Part shown: one piece after another, positions 8,106 to 13,900 of the stretch | Position numbering within the stretch: the stretch's first letter is position 1 | Layout of the letters: each line of letters begins with the position of its first letter | Translations under genes and position numbers: made by a program | Source of the DNA: Thiotrichaceae bacterium | GTDB lineage: Bacteria; Pseudomonadota; Gammaproteobacteria; Thiotrichales; Thiotrichaceae | Reading direction: 5' to 3' | Assembly (NCBI GenBank): GCA_027009095.1 | Contig: JALVDG010000351.1 | Coordinates: forward strand, 1-23,989 | DNA: 23,989 nucleotides | Notes under the pieces: generated by a model | Told to the model about the DNA's origin: nothing | What the model saw: the letters and a program-made list of their open reading frames with translations, nothing else | Database searches by the model: none

Positions 8106-8876
8106 TTAACTGCTTGTTTGTTCGGCAATCTCCCGCAATGTTGTAATAGTAAGCCCTGCGTCATCTGCTATTTGAATGGCTCTTGCTAAACGAGCAGGTG
8201 CGCTACGCCCCATGCAGCCATGATCAGGATCGCCTTCAAAAGCAATTAACATCGCCTTAGTCAGTAAATTATGATCTAAAGTTCCACCAACTAAGTACTC
8301 TTGTATTTCGTGTATGTCCACTAATACCTTTTTGGCAAAGTCCTGATGGTTAGCCCAAAGCTCTCCAACCGTTCCGCCTGTTTTTAGTCCTGCAATATTA
8401 CTGCATAGAATATAGTAATTCTTACGCACTAATTCTGTGATCATTTCCTCTTCATTATTAATAATCTGTGCGGGAATATCGAGAGCTTGCAAAGCATCAA
8501 ATAATAACTGTGCATTAGCACCATATATTGGAGATGGCACAACTACTTTTACATCTTGCCCTTTTTTCTTTTCAAACCATACCGATATAATGGTGGGAGC
8601 AGGAAAATCATACTGTTCCCAATCTCTTGGTAGTAACTCATTCTGAATTAGGACAAGATTTTTTTGCCATGACTCAGGTAGGCTTGATAGCACAGGGTGA
8701 AGGTCGTTTTCACCGACAGCGACGATAACTGCAGCAGGATTGGTGATATGCTCTGCTTCTTCTATCATATTCATATCACGAGTAATAGGATAAACAGGAT
8801 GACCTGTTTTTAACATACCTCGGGCAAGCACAGAACCAATTTCTCCCATACCAATGACGACAACGGCTGGCTTCAT
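8106..8876 (-). CDS. conserved Rossmann-fold NAD(P)-binding protein, ketopantoate-reductase-like
   Basis: A 256-residue soluble protein. The N-terminal strand VVVIGMGEIGSVLARGM carries the GxGxxG dinucleotide motif (residues 9-14), followed by alternating strands and helices as in the ketopantoate reductase or 6-phosphogluconate dehydrogenase N-domain. The C-terminal half is helical and ends with a distinctive FEGDPDHGCMGRSAPARLARA block (about 213-232) that looks like a conserved active or binding site. I do not recognise a substrate, and the usual ApbA/PanE catalytic signature is not obvious. The start is fixed by AAAGGAG seven bases upstream of the ATG. It probably opens a leftward operon with the ZrgA-like gene, 45 bases downstream, and xerD. 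Confidence 0.6.
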   Translation of the reverse strand: MKPAVVVIGMGEIGSVLARGMLKTGHPVYPITRDMNMIEEAEHITNPAAVIVAVGENDLHPVLSSLPESWQKNLVLIQNELLPRDWEQYDFPAPTIISVWFEKKKGQDVKVVVPSPIYGANAQLLFDALQALDIPAQIINNEEEMITELVRKNYYILCSNIAGLKTGGTVGELWANHQDFAKKVLVDIHEIQEYLVGGTLDHNLLTKAMLIAFEGDPDHGCMGRSAPARLARAIQIADDAGLTITTLREIAEQTSS

Positions 8877-9283
8877 TATTTACTCCTTTTAATTTAGTAC
8901 TCCATTAAACCAACGTAGTTAATATACTAGTAGGCGTGTATTTTCGAGCAAATAGCTCAATAGAAATTATAAATACAATACGATGTTATGACGATTAAAG
9001 ATAGTTTTCCCTACCTGTTCAGGATTTTCTTTATCGTAAATGACTAAATCAAAAGATGTTTGTATGTTAGAGTAAATTAGCAAAAGATTTTTGTACTATA
9101 AATAAAAATAGCTTGAGTTTATCCTGCTTTCCTTAAAATTATCTTGGGGACTCTGTTAATAATTTTTTCGTTTGATGCTAATACAGGTCATCATATGGAA
9201 AATTAGTATATTAGTTATTACTAATATTAACTACTTCTGGTATACTTAAAGCAATCTAAAAAATAACTTGTGACTACTCCGCT
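8877..9283. other. divergent intergenic region with candidate operator
   Basis: AT-rich region of 407 bases between two divergent genes, with no coding sequence seen. Near the right end an inverted repeat TATTAGT-TATT-ACTAATA (9209-9226) overlaps the likely -35 region of a weak rightward promoter (TTACTA 9218-9223, 17-base spacer, TATACT 9241-9246). A short GAGC/GCTC hairpin lies near 8945-8957. The left side holds the ribosome site of the leftward gene. The middle shows nothing I can interpret. Confidence 0.4.
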
Positions 9284-10108
9284 ATGAAAAACTTACGTAA
9301 TAAAATATTTTTAACCACAATGATGAGCTTGTTTACGGGGTCTTTATTTGCAGCACCTGCTAATAATGCCTTCTCTACGCCATTAGCACCTCAAGCACCT
9401 GCATTTCCAAAAGCACCTTTTCAGCAACCTGCTTTTATAAACTCGTTTACAACGCCTAATGCAACAAAAACTCCACAGTATACGGTGCCTGTACCTAGGT
9501 ATTTTCCTAATACTCAGCCAATGGCTCAGCAACAATATCACATGCCAACATCTACTTTGCCACAGTATCAAGTACCAGTAACAGCGATGCCTCTGCAAAG
9601 AATGCCTGTTGCCCCTCAGAGTTTTTATCCTAATAATTTTCCAATGCAAGGGTTTCCGAATACATCAATAGGAAATATGTTCCCAAGTCATTTTTCTATG
9701 GGAAATAATAATATGCCCTTCTCAATGCCGAACTCTTTTCCTGCCATGCCGTTTGGAAAGAATGGTAGTTCAAACCCTATGAAGGGTTGGAATAAGGGCT
9801 GGAGTAATATGGGAAATAAAATTCCTTTTATGCCTCAAAGTACCAATAAAAAGAAGAAAAAGGCATGGGGCGATAAGCGTTATATCTGGCCAGATTTTTA
9901 TACTGACTTTACTGATAAAGCATGGGATGAAGCGATGAGTGGTCCTCGCAAATTAGGACGTATGCCTGGTGGGTGGCGTTTCCCTTATATTAGTACACCT
10001 GATCCTGTGACGGTATCTGATGCTATTACCAATCAATTTCCACCGATTGCAGAAGAAGCAGGAAATATGATGGATATTTCAAAATGGGGTATTTTTGACG
10101 GTAAGTAA
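9284..10108 (+). CDS. secreted Pro/Met/Asn-rich low-complexity protein of unknown function
   Basis: A 274-residue exported protein. Residues 1-23/24 form a signal peptide (NLRNK, hydrophobic run, cleavage near LFA). Residues about 25-160 are low complexity, rich in Pro, Phe, Met, Gln and Asn, with loosely repeated short units such as APQAPAFPKAPFQQPAF, MPFSMPNSFPAMPF and YQVPV. Residues 160-180 are Gly/Asn/Trp/Lys-rich. After a lysine run (189-193) comes a non-repetitive aromatic segment AWGDKRYIWPDFYTDFTD and GRMPGGWRFPYISTPDPV (about 194-245), probably the conserved functional part. There are no cysteines and no membrane anchor. Composition suggests a structural surface, matrix or granule-coating protein. 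A relation to sulfur-globule envelope proteins is possible but unproven. No clear ribosome site precedes the ATG, which is chosen by the signal peptide. Confidence 0.6.
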   Translation: MKNLRNKIFLTTMMSLFTGSLFAAPANNAFSTPLAPQAPAFPKAPFQQPAFINSFTTPNATKTPQYTVPVPRYFPNTQPMAQQQYHMPTSTLPQYQVPVTAMPLQRMPVAPQSFYPNNFPMQGFPNTSIGNMFPSHFSMGNNNMPFSMPNSFPAMPFGKNGSSNPMKGWNKGWSNMGNKIPFMPQSTNKKKKKAWGDKRYIWPDFYTDFTDKAWDEAMSGPRKLGRMPGGWRFPYISTPDPVTVSDAITNQFPPIAEEAGNMMDISKWGIFDGK

Positions 10109-10137
10109 ATTATTGGTTTATTTGTTCTTTGCGCTCT

Positions 10138-10167
10138 AAAAAAACGTGGCTTTAGTCACGTTTTTTT
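10138..10167. terminator. bidirectional terminator between convergent genes
   Basis: AAAAAAACGTG (10138-10148) and CACGTTTTTTT (10157-10167) form an 11-bp stem, extended inside by a C-G and a G-U pair. Its A- and T-runs make it function-like on both strands. It ends the secreted-protein gene on the plus strand and the kinase gene on the minus strand. The minus-strand arm encodes the last residues KKRD and the stop codon of the kinase. Confidence 0.85.
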
Positions 10168-11360
10168 ATGCCAATAACAATATCCATAATATTGGTTCCT
10201 GTTGCACCTGTTATCACTAAATCATTTGTTGCTTTAAGGAAGGTATAAGCATTTGCTTGTTGTAGACATTGCTTGGCAGATAATGCTTGTGCTGCGCCGC
10301 GTGCAATAGTCTGTCCATCAATTATACCACCTGCGGCTTCTGTTGTTCCATCACTGCCATCTGTGCCTAAGCTAATTAAAGCGCAGTTGCTATTTTCTAG
10401 CTCTATCGCAGCAGCTAATGCAAAGTGTTGATTTCTCCCACCCTCTGGTGCATTTTTAGGAAGCTTAACCGTTGTTTCTCCTCCCCATATAATTATATCA
10501 ACATCACTTTGTTTTAGTTGTTGGGCACACTGTTTTGCAATATCAGTAGCATTGCCGTGTAGAAAGTTATTATCAACGTTTACTTTATAAGACATCTTCG
10601 TAGCAGAAGTTTTCACTGCTTTTTTTGCATGCTCTAAGGTAGCAATAATTTCCCAGTAAAAATTTGGGGTGGATACCGCTTGTCTCGGTTTAAAGCGTTG
10701 CTTCCATTTTATGGGTAAGTTAGTAGGAGTAGTCGTATTTGAGGGAAAAAGTAGACCAGAACCAATGACCGCAGGATTATCACCTTCAACATCAGAAATC
10801 ATGAGGCAAGTAACATGTCGTTTACCGATATAATGCCACAATCCTCCCGCCTTTATTTTAGAAAGTTGACATCGTACGGCATTAATTTGCTCAATAGAGT
10901 AGCCATTTTCAAGCAGATATTGATTAAGTTCTTGAAGATCATTTAAGCTCCAGCCCTCGTGTAGTACTTCTGCTAAACTTGATGTGCCACCTGATATTAA
11001 AATAAGGCAGTGAGCATCTATAGGGAGCTGTTGTAGATATTGAACAAGGTATTTTCCCGCAGATAAACTCGCCTTAGCAGGAATAGGGTGGTCGGATTCA
11101 ATGCACTGGAATCGAAAATCAGAAGATAATAATGATGACTGGAAATGACCATGCTTGGATATAATCAAACCCGTTTGAATTAAGCTACCAAGTTGCTCGA
11201 TAGCACCTAAAGTCATTGCCTCTGCTGCTTTACCAATCGCTAAGAGGTGACACTTGTTTAGATAGTGGTTTCTTTTTAACGTATTTTTAACAACCTTATC
11301 TCCTCTGACAGCATCAAGTGCGACAGAGGAGAGCTGTAGCAAGGTGTCACGTAATGACAT
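10152..11360 (-). CDS. glycerate 2-kinase (MOFRL/DUF4147 family)
   Basis: Phosphorylates D-glycerate to 2-phosphoglycerate, linking glyoxylate, serine or tartronate metabolism to glycolysis. Members are often mislabelled hydroxypyruvate reductase (TtuD). The 402 residues are near the usual 410-450. Visible motifs are the AIGKAAEAM segment (K44), SKHGH (69-72), the glycine-rich ISGGTSSL loop (122-129), AVRCQLSKIKAGGL (161-174) and SDVEGDNPAVIGSG (189-202). The C-terminal MOFRL domain shows EGGRNQHFALAAA and SLGTDGSDGTTEAAGGIIDG. Its start lies 13 bases after the stop of the upstream gene with no evident ribosome site, so translational coupling is likely. The stop codon lies in the loop of a bidirectional terminator. 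Confidence 0.88.
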   Translation of the reverse strand: MSLRDTLLQLSSVALDAVRGDKVVKNTLKRNHYLNKCHLLAIGKAAEAMTLGAIEQLGSLIQTGLIISKHGHFQSSLLSSDFRFQCIESDHPIPAKASLSAGKYLVQYLQQLPIDAHCLILISGGTSSLAEVLHEGWSLNDLQELNQYLLENGYSIEQINAVRCQLSKIKAGGLWHYIGKRHVTCLMISDVEGDNPAVIGSGLLFPSNTTTPTNLPIKWKQRFKPRQAVSTPNFYWEIIATLEHAKKAVKTSATKMSYKVNVDNNFLHGNATDIAKQCAQQLKQSDVDIIIWGGETTVKLPKNAPEGGRNQHFALAAAIELENSNCALISLGTDGSDGTTEAAGGIIDGQTIARGAAQALSAKQCLQQANAYTFLKATNDLVITGATGTNIMDIVIGIKKRD

Positions 11361-11373
11361 TTTTTAGCACGAT

Positions 11374-12072
11374 TTAATTGACTGGTAATTCAGCGCGCAA
11401 AGCATCACGGTCGTACCACCAAGTATCTGCAACAATGGCATCAATAACTTGCGATAAACGTGGTAAATAAATTTCAGGATCATTTAATTCTAACTTATCC
11501 ATCCAAAAGTCCATTTGCTCTTGACTGCTTACATTACTATGACGTTCTGCAACTTTAGCGATAATATTCATGGTGAGGAACATCACGCTATCGCGCTTTT
11601 TACCTTCAAGACGTAAATCGGCAATGTAATGTGCAGAAACGGCTGCAACGGCTGCACCATCAGCTTTTGGCGGCGTATCATCAATAAGATTGTTTAACAT
11701 AAGAATTGTAAGTTCAGGGTCAATAGGGTAGGTGACCGCTAACCAAAGTCCGTTACCTAAAGCAATGATAGAGCCAGGTTGCTCCGTACGATAAAGTACA
11801 TCACAGCAACGTACAGCGTCTTCCCATTGCTTATGTTGCATATAGATATCAAATGCTTCCTTTGCCATACCCCATGCTGTTTCAGACATACCAGGGTTAG
11901 CAATATCTAACATAATTTCGCTAATATCATATTGTAGATTTGCTTTTTCTAATGGGTCACTATTTGCAGAAAGCTCTGATAATTGCTTTTGTTTTTTGGC
12001 AAGCTCTTTATTAAGAAATGCTTTACTGTCATCGGGTGCGCTGAACTCGATATTGCTAGGTTTTTCGCTCAT
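11374..12072 (-). CDS. conserved soluble helical protein of unknown function
   Basis: A 232-residue acidic cytoplasmic protein with no signal peptide or membrane segment. It appears all-helical. A lysine/glutamate-rich coiled-coil-like N-terminus (about 16-50) is followed by repeated helices that read like TPR or HEAT units (for example ETAWGMAKEAFDIYMQHKQWEDAVRCCDVLYRTEQ, residues about 63-97). The C-terminal part contains MDFWMDKLELNDPEIYLPRL and ends with a Trp-rich VADTWWYDRDALRAELP stretch, which looks strongly conserved. I have the impression of similar orphan proteins in other gammaproteobacteria but cannot name a family. It is read 13 bases before the glycerate kinase, so a shared transcript is likely. 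The function is unknown. Confidence 0.65.
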   Translation of the reverse strand: MSEKPSNIEFSAPDDSKAFLNKELAKKQKQLSELSANSDPLEKANLQYDISEIMLDIANPGMSETAWGMAKEAFDIYMQHKQWEDAVRCCDVLYRTEQPGSIIALGNGLWLAVTYPIDPELTILMLNNLIDDTPPKADGAAVAAVSAHYIADLRLEGKKRDSVMFLTMNIIAKVAERHSNVSSQEQMDFWMDKLELNDPEIYLPRLSQVIDAIVADTWWYDRDALRAELPVN

Positions 12073-12153
12073 GAGGTATTCTCGGGTTTATATAATATGC
12101 TTTTTTATGAAAGTTCTGATGATGTCAATTAGATTTAAGTAAGCCATCTTTTT

Positions 12154-12313
12154 ATATCCTGAATTCGTGACTTCACTATGGCACAGTGAATAAGCTATTG
12201 ATTCATTTACGGGTTTAAAAAATACCCGCTTAATAAGGTTTTTTAAACCCCTTGCTAAACCAATATCTTATCCCCCCTATTACCCGCATTGAAATCACGG
12301 ATTCAGGTATATC
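12154..12313. repeat. MITE-like inverted-repeat element
   Basis: Imperfect terminal inverted repeats of about 22 bases bound a 160-base segment: 12154-12175 and the complement at 12290-12312, both reading CCTGAAT.CGTGA.TTCA after ATAT, with two mismatches and one extra base. Inside are TTCACT/AGTGAA (12172-12177 with 12185-12190) and a perfect 12-bp stem GGGTTTAAAAAA/TTTTTTAAACCC (12211-12222 with 12239-12250). CGGGT at 12210-12214 could alternatively pair with ACCCG at 12224-12228. There is no coding capacity. The form fits a small non-autonomous mobile element or a long structured intergenic repeat. No target-site duplication longer than the AT-rich ends is clear. Confidence 0.5.
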
Positions 12314-12517
12314 ATAACAGATCATTCAGGAGGTCCGAATAACCTCGATTGAATCATGGTGAAGAAAGAGGTTAATAATCTTTTTAGAGCACCATTTATC
12401 ATAACTTGAAGCTGCTTAATAATTAGTTAAGCTTTTTCCCGTTAGAATGGTTTCATATTTTGATTAAACGTTCTTTGGACTAATTTTTATCATAAAAGAA
12501 TTAATTTAAATTACTCC
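12314..12517. other. intergenic stretch between inverted-repeat element and promoter
   Basis: No gene is seen. A smaller stem (GAGGT 12330-12334 with ACCTC 12342-12346, with ATTCA/TGAAT outside at 12324-12328 and 12350-12354) lies next to the larger element. The rest is AT-rich without clear structure. Confidence 0.35.
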
Positions 12518-12546
12518 TTGACGATTATATATTAGAATATTATTAT
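12518..12546 (+). promoter_or_regulatory. near-consensus sigma70 promoter
   Basis: TTGACG (12518-12523), a 17-base spacer and TATTAT (12541-12546) match the consensus at five of six positions each. Start of transcription would be near 12553. The perfect palindrome TTCCAA-atta-TTGGAA (12556-12571) follows immediately and could be an operator or a 5' stabilising hairpin. AGGA at 12594-12597 serves as the ribosome site for the gene at 12608. Confidence 0.65.
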
Positions 12547-12607
12547 ATTAATATATTCCAAATTATTGGAACTAACTTAAAACTAAATTTGCTAGGAAAT
12601 AACTATC

Positions 12608-13177
12608 ATGAAATTACAAACTATCACATTCGCTGCTCTAATCGCTCTTTCTGGAACTGCTTCTGCTAACTGGTTCGACGGATTCAATAGTGGAAACGGT
12701 GCAGCAAACGGAACAGGAAACGGCGCACTTGATACTCAAGGCAACGCTGCTGGAAAAGCTAACGGTGCTGGACAAGGCAATGGTTGGGGTACTGGCAAAG
12801 GCGATGCAAATGGAGAAGTTGACTTTAGCATCTCTTTCAAAGGTAAAGGCAGCACCGATATGGACACTAAAGCTCAGTTATCAGGCGACACAAAAGTTGC
12901 TGGTGATGCGCTAGCTAACGCTGCAGGAAAAGGTAATGCAGCAGGTAATGGTGCTACAAATGTAGCAGGTGCTAACAACGGTGAAGCGTCTGCTCAAACA
13001 TTTTCTAATAATGGTTTTGCTCCAGCTGCATACGCACCTCGTACAGCTGCAGTATCATCTGCACAAATGAAAGCTGCTTTACAAGCTCAAATCCAACAAG
13101 CAACTGAAATGCTTAAGCGCATTGAAGCTCAAGAAAAAGCAGCGGCACCAACTACATCTGTAGAGAAGAAGTCATAA
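12608..13177 (+). CDS. secreted Gly/Asn/Ala-repeat protein of unknown function
   Basis: A 189-residue exported protein. Signal peptide 1-20 ends ASA before NWFDGF. Residues 21-70 and 98-128 are tandem-like GN/GNA/AAGN repeats (NGAANGTGNGA, GKGNAAGNGATN). A less repetitive, strand-like section lies between (EVDFSISFKGKGSTDMDTKAQLSGDTK, about 70-96). Residues about 150-178 form an amphipathic, probably coiled-coil helix, and the tail is basic. There are no cysteines. A strong promoter, its own terminator and the simple composition suggest an abundant structural protein, for instance of a sulfur globule envelope, sheath or biofilm matrix. I recall similar short Gly/Asn-rich secreted proteins in thiotrophic gammaproteobacteria but cannot confirm homology. 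Confidence 0.65.
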   Translation: MKLQTITFAALIALSGTASANWFDGFNSGNGAANGTGNGALDTQGNAAGKANGAGQGNGWGTGKGDANGEVDFSISFKGKGSTDMDTKAQLSGDTKVAGDALANAAGKGNAAGNGATNVAGANNGEASAQTFSNNGFAPAAYAPRTAAVSSAQMKAALQAQIQQATEMLKRIEAQEKAAAPTTSVEKKS

Positions 13178-13207
13178 GCTCCTAGCGCTGAAAGACTAAA
13201 TCTTCGG

Positions 13208-13233
13208 AGCCCGTCTTTATGGCGGGCTTTTTT
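13208..13233 (+). terminator. intrinsic terminator
   Basis: AGCCCG (13208-13213) pairs with CGGGCT (13223-13228), extended by a wobble and a C-G pair around the loop, and a run of six T (13228-13233) follows. It lies 30 bases after the stop of the Gly/Asn-rich protein gene, making that gene a single-gene transcript. Confidence 0.9.
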
Positions 13234-13264
13234 GTGCCTGTGTCATAAAAAAGTTGTGTAAGAT

Positions 13265-13795
13265 TTAAGGTTGAGCTAATAATAAAATCTGATCTTTTTG
13301 GTCTTTTGCTTCTAATACCAAAATGAATTTATAAGGTTTTTTAATTGTCTTGGCAGGAACAATATCAACTAAAAAATCTTTTTTGACGTGAGAGTTTGAT
13401 TGAAATTTTGTTGCAGAAATAGGATCTTTAGAGCTGTTTTCTAAATCATAAATCCATAAATGATAGAAGTCATTGGGTGAATTTTTTGGCAGATTATTAA
13501 AGCGCATAACACCTTTTTGTTGGCGTGTACTCCAGACTAAATCACCTTTAATTTTTTTTGCTCGCTTGTTTAAAGTCTTCAGCCAATTGCTTTGTAAAAC
13601 ATCTTTTTCTGCTAATAATTCAATTCGTTGCTGAATTAATGGTTTTTGATCTTGCTTAGCTGCAATGGTTAAGCGGCTATTTTTAGCTAAATTTAAGGCG
13701 GTAGAGCTTAGTGTTATAAGAGAAACTGAGGCTAAAGCAACCCAAAACCAAAGAGGAGGTTTGAATTTGTTTTTTTCTTGAGTTGTTGTTTTCAT
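13265..13795 (-). CDS. membrane-anchored RskA C-terminal-like (anti-sigma-type) protein
   Basis: A 176-residue protein with a basic N-terminus, one membrane segment (about 15-37), a charged possibly coiled-coil stretch (45-82) and a periplasmic domain (about 83-176). The latter begins GDLVWSTRQQKGVMRFNNLPKNSPNDFYHLWIYDLE and includes DPISATKFQ and a terminal FILVLEAK strand. This pattern (G-x-x-W, LP, YHLW) resembles the C-terminal domain of RskA-type anti-sigma factors. The N-terminal cytoplasmic part is only about 14 residues, too short for the zinc-binding sigma-capturing domain, and no ECF sigma gene is adjacent. It may therefore be a stand-alone periplasmic domain and not a true anti-sigma factor. 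It is divergent from ycaO. Confidence 0.55.
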   Translation of the reverse strand: MKTTTQEKNKFKPPLWFWVALASVSLITLSSTALNLAKNSRLTIAAKQDQKPLIQQRIELLAEKDVLQSNWLKTLNKRAKKIKGDLVWSTRQQKGVMRFNNLPKNSPNDFYHLWIYDLENSSKDPISATKFQSNSHVKKDFLVDIVPAKTIKKPYKFILVLEAKDQKDQILLLAQP

Positions 13796-13839
13796 AAAGT
13801 ATTTATTGAAAATATAGTTTCTTAAGGTTTCTTTAAAGT

Positions 13840-13869
13840 TTCACAGAATTTTTATAAAACGACTATACT
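13840..13869 (+). promoter_or_regulatory. candidate promoter of ycaO
   Basis: TTCACA (13840-13845, five of six matches), an 18-base spacer and TATACT (13864-13869, five of six matches) lie about 31 bases upstream of the ycaO ATG. Transcription would begin near 13876, giving a leader of about 25 bases. Confidence 0.55.
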
Positions 13870-13900
13870 CATCAATCCTCTTCCTTTGTAAAAAATTAAC

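Noticed and set aside
12690..12914. Alternative-frame open reading frame inside the Gly/Asn-rich protein gene
   Set aside because: The repeat composition keeps the second frame open. The main frame has signal peptide, ribosome site and promoter.
12690..13000. Short GN repeats as a CRISPR-like or tandem DNA array
   Set aside because: The repetition is at the protein level with irregular units, with no constant repeat and spacer arrangement.
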